This document shows, piece by piece, positions 16,452-23,072 of a DNA stretch of 56,350 nt (the first letter of the stretch is position 1; each line of letters opens with the position of its first letter). A model generated the notes under the pieces. It ran no database searches. It saw only the letters and a list, made by a program, of their open reading frames with translations, and was not told the DNA's origin. A program made the position numbers and the translations under genes. This stretch comes from Clostridia bacterium. Its GTDB lineage: Bacteria > Bacillota > Clostridia > Oscillospirales > CAG-272. The DNA is taken from positions 1 to 56,350 of the forward strand of contig JAFQVV010000018.1 in the NCBI GenBank assembly GCA_017407835.1, given 5' to 3'.

Positions 16452-18233
16452 ATGAGTGTTATTGTCCTAATGGTAGATAGTGGGGTGAATTCTAAACATC
16501 CTTGTTTTAAGAATTCAGAAATAGAAACATTCGATTTTATCAATGGTCAAATTGTTTCATCTAATAATATGGTTACATATGGTCATGGTACAGCTGTTGC
16601 ATCTATTATTGCGAGGAAACAAAACGTAAAGATTATGTCAGTGAAAATCGATGACATAGAGAATGGTATTGACGAAGAACAATTAATATCTCTTCTAAGA
16701 TGTGTAAGTAAAACTATGAACGTAGATGTAATTAATTTGAGTTTGGGGGTGAACATATGTGAGGGAACAGAATTGTTTGATATTTGCGAAGAGTTGAAAA
16801 ATAATAATACTATTATTGTTTCAGCGTTTGATAATGCGGGAGCAATAAGTTTTCCTGCTGCCTTTTCGAATGTCATTGGTGTGACATCTGGATCGATGTG
16901 TTTGAAAACTAATCAATTTGAATATGTTGAATCGTCAATTGTTAATTTAGGGGCCAAGGGTGGCATTCAAATGTTGGCATGGTTGAATCCCCAATACCTA
17001 ATGCTTGGAGGGAATAGCTTTGCTTGTGCCCATGTAAGCGCACAGATTGTTGAATACATTAACGAAGGAATTACTGGCTTTGATAACATTCTTGAAAAAT
17101 TCAAAGAGGACTCTATTAGAATATGGGAGACGCATAATGTAATCGAAAGCAAGTCGCCACCTGATATGAAAAAGGCTATAATATTTCCATTTAATAAAGA
17201 AATGCATAGCATGATTAGATTCAGTCATATGTTGTCTTTTGAGATTGTTGGGGTTTTTGATAGCCGAAGTTCTGCCAATATCGGTGTAGGAACAAGAACA
17301 TTGGTTGGTGGAGATGTGTTAGATATGAAAATTAAAAGTGTATCCGAAATTGACTGGGATCAATTTGATACGGTCATATTGGGACATACTGATGAGCTAC
17401 ATAATTTGACCGGAGGAGATGATATTAGACATTTGGTGAGCATGGCTCAGACAAAAAGGAAAAAGATATTCTCATTGGACGAGAACAATGTCAAACGATA
17501 CGAATTAAAAGATGCTTATTATCCAGTAGTAAAAAGCAGTCAGCTTCCCGCAAATAGATTTGGAAAACTATATAGGATATCTAAGCCGGTGTTGGGTGTT
17601 TTTGGCACAAGTTCGAAACAGGGAAAATTTACACTTCAATTAAAATTGAGAGAGTTATTTGTTAAAGATGGGTATAGTGTGGGGCAAATTGGAACTGAAC
17701 CGCACTCACAATTATTTGGTGTTGAAGAAGTTTTTCCAATTGGATACAATTCTAATGTGGAAATATGTGAACACGAAGTTGTATTGTATTTAAATAGTAT
17801 TGTTCATAAGTTGTGTAAAAACAATGACTTGATTATTGTCGGTTCACAATCGGGTACATTACCATATGATGTTGGAAATTTAGCTCAATTTACTATATCG
17901 CAAATGAATTTTCTTTTGGGAACACAACCAGATGCGGTAATTCTTTGCGTTAATGCTTTTGACGAATATGAGTATGTTGAAAGAACAATAAATTATATCG
18001 AAAATGTGGTGAACTGTAAGGTTGTAGCTATAGTCTTATTTCCTGTGACATTGTCGGATGGCTGGAGAGGAATTTATGGTGGAAGGCACGAGTTGTCACA
18101 GCAAGAAATGATTATAAGTATGGAACGACTATCAAAAGCTATGAATCGTAAAGTATATGCTTTAAATAATTGTAATGATATGGAACGCCTCAAGGACGAT
18201 ATTATTGATTATTTTTCTGAAGAAGGAGTATAA
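16452..18233 (+). CDS. Cytosolic subtilisin (S8) fused to a DUF1611-like P-loop domain
   Basis: 593 residues; GGAGG at 16441-16445 fixes the ATG at 16452. The protein begins directly with the catalytic domain: Asp9 (MVDSGVN), His45 (YGHGTAVAS), Asn128 (oxyanion) and Ser189 (GGNSFACAHVS). There is no signal peptide or prodomain, so it acts in the cytosol, plausibly removing the precursor leader. From about residue 250 it continues as a DUF1611-like module: a Rossmann-like part (GVFDSRSSANIGVG) and a P-loop part (GTSSKQGKFT at 385-394; GTQPDAVILCVN). Some DUF1611 proteins are reported as N-acetyltransferases. The fusion is unusual and may couple cleavage to modification of the new N-terminus; that coupling is an inference. 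Confidence 0.8.
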   Translation: MSVIVLMVDSGVNSKHPCFKNSEIETFDFINGQIVSSNNMVTYGHGTAVASIIARKQNVKIMSVKIDDIENGIDEEQLISLLRCVSKTMNVDVINLSLGVNICEGTELFDICEELKNNNTIIVSAFDNAGAISFPAAFSNVIGVTSGSMCLKTNQFEYVESSIVNLGAKGGIQMLAWLNPQYLMLGGNSFACAHVSAQIVEYINEGITGFDNILEKFKEDSIRIWETHNVIESKSPPDMKKAIIFPFNKEMHSMIRFSHMLSFEIVGVFDSRSSANIGVGTRTLVGGDVLDMKIKSVSEIDWDQFDTVILGHTDELHNLTGGDDIRHLVSMAQTKRKKIFSLDENNVKRYELKDAYYPVVKSSQLPANRFGKLYRISKPVLGVFGTSSKQGKFTLQLKLRELFVKDGYSVGQIGTEPHSQLFGVEEVFPIGYNSNVEICEHEVVLYLNSIVHKLCKNNDLIIVGSQSGTLPYDVGNLAQFTISQMNFLLGTQPDAVILCVNAFDEYEYVERTINYIENVVNCKVVAIVLFPVTLSDGWRGIYGGRHELSQQEMIISMERLSKAMNRKVYALNNCNDMERLKDDIIDYFSEEGV

Positions 18234-18239
18234 ACGAGT

Positions 18240-19241
18240 ATGTCAATGTTTAAGTTGCCTTTTTTGGATAAGTCACTGGTTAACTGTTATCACAATTTAG
18301 CTTTTCCTATGGGGATTATTGAAGCAAATGCTGAATTGAATAATGAAGATATTACGCCGTGGGTTATATCCAAGTATATAAATCCGTTTTTTGTGGAAAC
18401 ATCGCCTAATAATGCGTATGATATTTGTACATATGATAGATGGGGCACCAATGATGGCATATTGTATCATCAGTATGTTAATTTATTTAAGAGTACATAC
18501 GATTGTTTGGAAATAGATGTTATAAAATCAATATGTGCAATGATTAAAAGCGGATGCTACATAACAGGTGTGTATAATGAAAAGTATATTCCTGGAAAAA
18601 TGGTTTATAACCAAGGAGATTTCGTTCATGATTACATTCTATATGGTTTTGATAAAGAGAAACAAACATTCTTGTCAGCTGGATATTTAGCGGATCGTAG
18701 ATATCAGTCCTATGAAATATCATTCTCAAATTTTGCTCAATCAATAAATTCAGTAGGCGGAGATCGATTGCAATTTGGGTTTTGGACATATAACCATAAC
18801 TATCATTATCAATACAACGAAGAAAGAGTTTTAGGAGAGCTTAATGACTATATTAAGTGTACTACTTCTCATAATTACAGAAAGAACTTGTATTATGGCG
18901 TAGAAGCGAACAGGAAGTTGAGAGATTATTTAATATTTTGTATAACTAACTATGATACTCCTGTTGTGGATTTGCGGTATTCAAGGGCATACATGGAACA
19001 CAAATCAATGCTATATATGTGTTTCAAATACTTGGTTGAGGAAAATTTGTTAGGCGGAAGAATTGATCAGAATGATATGGAGGCAGCTTATGAAATATAT
19101 CAAAATGCTATAATAATTCACAGAACAGGAATAAAGCTAAATTTGACTAAAAATTACGATCTAATAAAACATATAACGAAATTGTTCGACATAAATGAAT
19201 CAAAAGAGGTAGAGATAATAACAAAGATAGTGAGTGCTTAA
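18240..19241 (+). CDS. BtrH-N-like papain-fold protein, possible acyl transferase
   Basis: 333 residues, last gene of the peptide operon. It aligns over its length with the protein at 7179-8189: Cys16-Tyr-His18 (NCYHNLAF) near the N-terminus, then KYIPGKMVYNQGDFVHDY with His130-Asp131, then YGFD. Cys16 and His130 would form a papain-like pair as in the BtrH N-terminal family, where acyl groups are taken from a carrier protein. Together with the carrier at 12238 it suggests acylation of the peptide or of a cofactor. The C-terminal 170 residues are helical, without a recognised domain. Confidence 0.6.
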   Translation: MSMFKLPFLDKSLVNCYHNLAFPMGIIEANAELNNEDITPWVISKYINPFFVETSPNNAYDICTYDRWGTNDGILYHQYVNLFKSTYDCLEIDVIKSICAMIKSGCYITGVYNEKYIPGKMVYNQGDFVHDYILYGFDKEKQTFLSAGYLADRRYQSYEISFSNFAQSINSVGGDRLQFGFWTYNHNYHYQYNEERVLGELNDYIKCTTSHNYRKNLYYGVEANRKLRDYLIFCITNYDTPVVDLRYSRAYMEHKSMLYMCFKYLVEENLLGGRIDQNDMEAAYEIYQNAIIIHRTGIKLNLTKNYDLIKHITKLFDINESKEVEIITKIVSA

Positions 19242-19340
19242 ATAAAAGTAAGTGTATTCTTAGAGCAAAATGAATAATGAAGGGTACTAGCGCATATTGA
19301 GTACAAACTATATGTAAAGTGGTGTAAACATAAGGCGGAC

Positions 19341-19371
19341 TAGATCGCCTCCGACGAAAGGAGGTGATCTA
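19341..19371 (+). promoter_or_regulatory. Hairpin that hides the ribosome binding site of the XRE gene
   Basis: TAGATCGCCTCC (19341-19352) pairs with GGAGGTGATCTA (19360-19371) over 12 bp with one G-U wobble and a 7-nt loop. The 3' arm is a near-perfect anti-16S Shine-Dalgarno and ends directly against the ATG at 19372, so the RNA would strongly block its own translation unless opened. As DNA it is also an inverted repeat that a regulator could bind. Confidence 0.8.
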
Positions 19372-19605
19372 ATGCATTGTACATGTCAAATTGGACGCAT
19401 AATTCGCTTTTATCGCAAAAAGAATAACCTTACAATTGAAAAGGTTGCAGAACTATGCGATATGAGTGTTCGAGGATATGTAAAAATCGAGCTTGGAGAT
19501 TCAGATCCTAAATGGAATACTTTGAGCAAGATTATTACTGTTCTTGAAATTGAACCGGATGTGCTATATGAATGTACTGCCTTGATTTATGATAAGTCGA
19601 GGTAG
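19372..19605 (+). CDS. Small XRE-family regulator
   Basis: 77 residues: IGRIIRFYRKKNNLTIEKVAELCDMSVRGYVKIELGDSDPKWNTL is a complete Cro/CI HTH with recognition helix near residues 33-45; a short tail follows. Start ATG at 19372 with the extended Shine-Dalgarno AAAGGAGGTGATCT. It marks the end of the accessory region and is convergent with the DUF6514 gene, 7 bp away. Such single-domain regulators often control mobile or accessory islands; the target is unknown. Confidence 0.85.
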   Translation: MHCTCQIGRIIRFYRKKNNLTIEKVAELCDMSVRGYVKIELGDSDPKWNTLSKIITVLEIEPDVLYECTALIYDKSR

Positions 19606-19612
19606 TGATATT

Positions 19613-19852
19613 CTATAAAAGAAAGTCCTCCACCACATCGTAAATATGAATTGGATCCAGAGATAGATCATTACATAACTGGACCAATGTACAGAGTTCA
19701 TATTTCGATGTGGTGATATCTTCAATTTTAGCTACGACCTCGTTAGCGATTGTAGAGGTAATGATAATTCCAAACCCCGTGTGTGCTTGTCCTTCAAGGA
19801 TATATTCATCTTCCAAAATAGAATACAAATAGTTGTTTGTTGGATTGTCCAT
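19613..19852 (-). CDS. DUF6514-family protein
   Basis: 79 residues on the minus strand. The pattern YLYSILEDEYILEGQAHTGFGIIIT, IEDITTSKYEL and the C-terminal CNDLSLDPIHIYDVVEDFL matches DUF6514 proteins, which are widespread small proteins of Clostridia with no assigned role. RBS AGGTG lies before its ATG. It is AT-rich like the accessory genes. It converges on the XRE gene, so the two could overlap as transcripts. Confidence 0.75.
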   Translation of the reverse strand: MDNPTNNYLYSILEDEYILEGQAHTGFGIIITSTIANEVVAKIEDITTSKYELCTLVQLCNDLSLDPIHIYDVVEDFLL

Positions 19853-20529
19853 AATGGCACCTCTGATATATTGAATTGAACAATTCCATTATAGCTTGAT
19901 GTCGAATTTTGAAAATGAACTATTGTTACGAATTAGATGTTTTTTATGAAGGGTCTTGCCTGTTAAATATTTCACAGAGTTAATTATTCATTTCGAATTA
20001 ATTCAATAGTTACTGTTCATTAGTTCACAGAATATCATTGATTTAGCTTTAGGAATGTGTTATACTACATCCAACAGTAAAGAGCCAGTGTGAAGTATTT
20101 AAATTGTCATTGGTTCTGTTCTTTTTCCTCATATTTTTCATTGACATATTTTCTGACATACAAGTTCGTGTACGTGGTGAAAATAATGGACTGAGATGGC
20201 TTCCATCTGATTCACATAGTCCATTAAATCAACGAAAAACGGACATTATGGACGTGAAAAAAGCTGTGTAAAAAAATAGCCACAGTCTGTTAATCATGAT
20301 GTCACTGGTTCGCACTTAATATGTCACCAAAATACTTTTTTATATTATCTATGTTTTTTGTCAAAACATTCTAAGTAATATAATTGGAGTGTATAAAAAG
20401 TCACGATATAGAATGCTAACGCGTTCTATATCGTGACTTTGTTGCACTCGTCAATCGGCGGTTTTCATTGGATATTCAAGATATCCTTATGAAAACCTGC
20501 CTTTTTGCAAACTTTTTTTGCAAAATCTC
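19853..20529. other. Gene-poor boundary region with several inverted repeats
   Basis: I see no convincing coding sequence here. It holds: a promoter-like TTGATT (20039-20044), 16 bp, TATACT (20061-20066); a nested hairpin with arms AATGGACT (20185-20192) and AGTCCATT (20218-20225) around AGATGG/CCATCT; a TATAAT (20379-20384); and a perfect 17-bp inverted repeat at 20397-20440. Composition changes from AT-rich to GC-rich across it. No tRNA, transposase or integrase was found. Confidence 0.6.
20397..20440. repeat. Perfect 17-bp inverted repeat
   Basis: Left arm 20397-20413 (AAAGTCACGATATAGAA) is the exact reverse complement of the right arm 20424-20440, with a 10-nt loop. On the minus strand it is followed by a TTTTTATAC run and so would act as a terminator; on the plus strand the T-run is weak. 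It lies between the accessory island and the rimP promoter. Confidence 0.85.
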
Positions 20530-20612
20530 TTGCATCGAGGGAAAAGTTGTGCTATACTATCATCAGCATAGTATGAATAATGTAGAAGAGTGGGTTGACA
20601 AACCCACTCTTC
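20530..20612 (+). promoter_or_regulatory. rimP promoter and leader hairpin
   Basis: Promoter TTGCAT (20530-20535), 17 bp, TATACT (20553-20558). The leader contains a perfect 12-bp hairpin, GAAGAGTGGGTT (20585-20596) with AACCCACTCTTC (20601-20612) and a GACA loop. Such hairpins with a GTGGG core stand before rimP in many Firmicutes (the rimP leader) and probably help set readthrough into the rimP-nusA-infB operon. Confidence 0.75.
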
Positions 20613-20660
20613 CTTGTTGAAACGGCAATTTTTGCTGTGATTGGGAAGGAGAGAAGCCAT

Positions 20661-21143
20661 TTGAAGAAGCCGACGAAAAATATCGCCGCCGCTGTGCGCG
20701 AGTTGATTGCTCCCACGGCAGAAGCACTCGACCTGATTCTCTGGGATGTGGAATATGTCAAGGAAGGCACCGAGTGGTATCTTCGTGTGACCATCGATAC
20801 CGAAGAAGGGGTTACCATCGAGGACTGTGAGAAAATGCACCGCGCCATCGATCCCCTGCTGGATGAGGCCGATCCGATTGAGAACAGCTATCATCTGGAG
20901 GTTTGTTCCCCCGGGCTTGAGCGGGAGCTGAAGACCGATTTCCATTTTGCCGCCTGCGTGGGTGATCCGGTGGAGGTCCGTCTCTTTGCACCGATTGAGG
21001 GAAGCAAGGTTTTCTGCGGCATTCTCGCCCCCATTGAGGAGGACTGCATTCGCATCGAGGAGGAGAGCGGCATCCGCGCCTTCCCCCGTGCCGCAGTGGC
21101 TCGGGTACGCACCCTCTTCGACTTTGACGGTGCCGAGGAGTAA
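20661..21143 (+). CDS. rimP: Ribosome maturation factor RimP
   Basis: 160 residues from a TTG at 20661, chosen because AAGGAG at 20646-20651 lies 9 bp upstream; an upstream ATG at 20595 lies inside the leader hairpin. Sequence ALDLILWDVEYVKEGTEWYLRVTID and VTIEDCEKMHRAIDPLLDE, then YHLEVCSPGLERELK, are the conserved RimP N-terminal blocks. It assists 30S subunit maturation. First gene of rimP-nusA-ylxR-L7Ae-infB. Confidence 0.93.
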   Translation: MKKPTKNIAAAVRELIAPTAEALDLILWDVEYVKEGTEWYLRVTIDTEEGVTIEDCEKMHRAIDPLLDEADPIENSYHLEVCSPGLERELKTDFHFAACVGDPVEVRLFAPIEGSKVFCGILAPIEEDCIRIEEESGIRAFPRAAVARVRTLFDFDGAEE

Positions 21144-21235
21144 AGACGCATCTCACTGCACCAAGGGTTCGCGTTCAAACGAGAGAACAATTTAATTTTC
21201 ACATATATGTAAGAAAAACCGAAAGGAATATCATC

Positions 21236-22264
21236 ATGAACAAGGAGTTATTCGCCGCACTTGATCTGCTGGAAAAGGAAAAGGGCATTCCTAAGGAATA
21301 TATGCTCGAGAAGATCGAGGCCGCGCTTCTGGCTGCCTACAAGAAGGAACAGGGCAACAACACCAATGTCCGCATCGTGCTGGATCCCGTGAAGGAAGAT
21401 ATGCGCGTTTATCAGCAGCGCACTGTGGTGGAGGAGGTTGAAAACCCCGTCACCGAAATCTCGCTGGAGGATGCACAGAAGCTCTCCCGCCGCCATACCC
21501 TGGGCGGTGTGGTGGAGAACGAGCTGAAGACCAAGAATTTCCGCCGCCTCTCGGCAACCAATGCCAAGCAGGTCATCATTCAGGCGATCCGCGAGAAGGA
21601 ACGCAGCCTTGCCATCGAAGTTTACGAGAGCAAGCGTGAGGAGATCATCACCGCCACCGTGCTCAAGATCGACGATTCGGACGGCGCAGTGGTTCTCGCT
21701 ACCGGTACCTCCAATGTGGTTCTGCCCAAGAGCGAGCAGATTCCCGGAGAAGTATTCCATATTGACGAGCGTGTAAAGGTCTTTATTTCCGAAGTGCTCA
21801 AGAACAAAGAGCGCGGCCCGCTGGTTACCCTTTCCCGTGCACATTCGGGCCTGGTTAAGCGCCTGTTTGAGTTGGAAATTCCCGAAATTCAGGACGGTGT
21901 TGTTCTGGTCAAGGCTGTTGCCCGTGAGGCAGGCTCCCGGACCAAGATCGCTGTCATGAGCCGCGATCCCGATGTGGATCCCGTCGGCGCTTGTATCGGT
22001 AACCACGGTATGCGTATCGCGGGGATCATCGAAGAGCTGCGCGGTGAGAAGATCGATATTGTCAAATACAGCGAGTCGCTTGAGGAGTTTGTCGCAGCCG
22101 CGCTCGCTCCTGCCGCTGTCCGCTCGGTCACCATGGACGGAGAGCGTTCCTGCCGCGTAACGATTGCGCCCGATCAGCTTTCGCTTGCCATCGGTAAAGG
22201 CGGTCAGAATGCCCGTCTTGCCGCACATCTGACCGGCTGCAAGATCGATATCAAGGCAGAGTAA
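21236..22264 (+). CDS. nusA: Transcription elongation/termination factor NusA
   Basis: 342 residues with the N-terminal RNA polymerase-binding domain (MNKELFAALDLLEKEKGIPK), an S1 domain and two KH domains (DPVGACIGNHGMRIAGIIEEL and LAIGKGGQNARLAAHLTG). The length is that of Gram-positive NusA, which lacks the C-terminal acidic repeats of Escherichia coli. It binds RNA polymerase and modulates pausing, termination and antitermination. It follows rimP and precedes ylxR, the standard order. Confidence 0.97.
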   Translation: MNKELFAALDLLEKEKGIPKEYMLEKIEAALLAAYKKEQGNNTNVRIVLDPVKEDMRVYQQRTVVEEVENPVTEISLEDAQKLSRRHTLGGVVENELKTKNFRRLSATNAKQVIIQAIREKERSLAIEVYESKREEIITATVLKIDDSDGAVVLATGTSNVVLPKSEQIPGEVFHIDERVKVFISEVLKNKERGPLVTLSRAHSGLVKRLFELEIPEIQDGVVLVKAVAREAGSRTKIAVMSRDPDVDPVGACIGNHGMRIAGIIEELRGEKIDIVKYSESLEEFVAAALAPAAVRSVTMDGERSCRVTIAPDQLSLAIGKGGQNARLAAHLTGCKIDIKAE

Positions 22265-22308
22265 TTTTCATTCGGAACAACAGATACAAATCAAAGGAGG
22301 CGAATACC

Positions 22309-22599
22309 GTGAACGATCAGCTCAAGAAGGTACGCAAGATCCCCGAGCGGCAATGCATGGGCTGCAATGAGAAAAAGCCCAAGCCCCAGCTGCTTCGCGT
22401 GGTGCGTGCGCCAGACGGCAGTGTTTCGCTTGATTTCACGGGTAAGAAATCGGGGAGGGGAGCATATATCTGCCGAGATGTCCGCTGTTTGCGGCGGGCC
22501 TGCAAGACCAAGCGTTTGGAGCGCAGTCTTGACTGTCAGATCCCCGAAGAGGTGTTCGTCGCCATGGAGGAGGAGCTGAGCCGTCATGTCGACACCTGA
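22309..22599 (+). CDS. rnpM: YlxR/RnpM family RNA-binding protein
   Basis: 96 residues, GTG start after AAAGGAGG. RQCMGCNEKKPKPQLLRVV and SGRGAYICRDVRCLRRACK are the conserved YlxR blocks (GRGAY is diagnostic). The family binds RNA and, in Bacillus, was reported to modulate RNase P. The gene overlaps the L7Ae gene by 14 bp, as usual in nusA operons. Confidence 0.93.
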   Translation: MNDQLKKVRKIPERQCMGCNEKKPKPQLLRVVRAPDGSVSLDFTGKKSGRGAYICRDVRCLRRACKTKRLERSLDCQIPEEVFVAMEEELSRHVDT

Positions 22600-22966
22600 C
22601 AGACAAAACGATGTGGGCAGATTGCTCGGTATGCTTGGGCTTTGCGCCAGGGCAGGACGCTTGATCTGCGGTGTGCCGATGATATGCGATGCACTGCGGG
22701 CAGGACGCGGAGCCAAGGTTCCGCTGATGGTGCTCGAAGCGGAGGACACCTCCCCCAACACCCACAAGCGGATTACCGATCGCTGTGCCTACTATAAAAC
22801 CGATACAGTTCGTCTGCCGATCAGCGGTGAAGCATTGGCTCACGCCGTGGGGCATAGCGGTGTGCTGGCAGCTGTTGCGATTACCGACGCGAATATGCTC
22901 CGCGCAGTTCGTGCCGCACTTGATGCGCAGTCAGCCCATAAACCGCCCCACAGCCCAACGGGATGA
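22586..22966 (+). CDS. L7Ae-family ribosomal/K-turn binding protein
   Basis: 126 residues. RLLGMLGLCARAGRLICG, followed by a segment giving LMVLEAEDTSPNTHKRI and LPISGEALAHAVGHSGVLAAVAITDANM, match the YlxQ/L7Ae K-turn-binding fold. It is between ylxR and infB as in most Firmicutes. The final 20 residues are poorly conserved. Likely a ribosome-associated RNA-binding protein, not essential. Confidence 0.88.
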   Translation: MSTPDRQNDVGRLLGMLGLCARAGRLICGVPMICDALRAGRGAKVPLMVLEAEDTSPNTHKRITDRCAYYKTDTVRLPISGEALAHAVGHSGVLAAVAITDANMLRAVRAALDAQSAHKPPHSPTG

Positions 22967-23072
22967 CAGAGTTTTGAACCGAATCGACAAACATCGGCAC
23001 TCCCTACGCCCGAATCGGGCTGATTATCGCAAGAAAGGACGCCTTTGCCCGGCAAAGGCATGGTGATATCAT

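Noticed and set aside
19853..20529. Insertion sequence or phage remnant
   Set aside because: Inverted repeats are present, but no transposase or integrase fragment, target duplication or tRNA could be identified.
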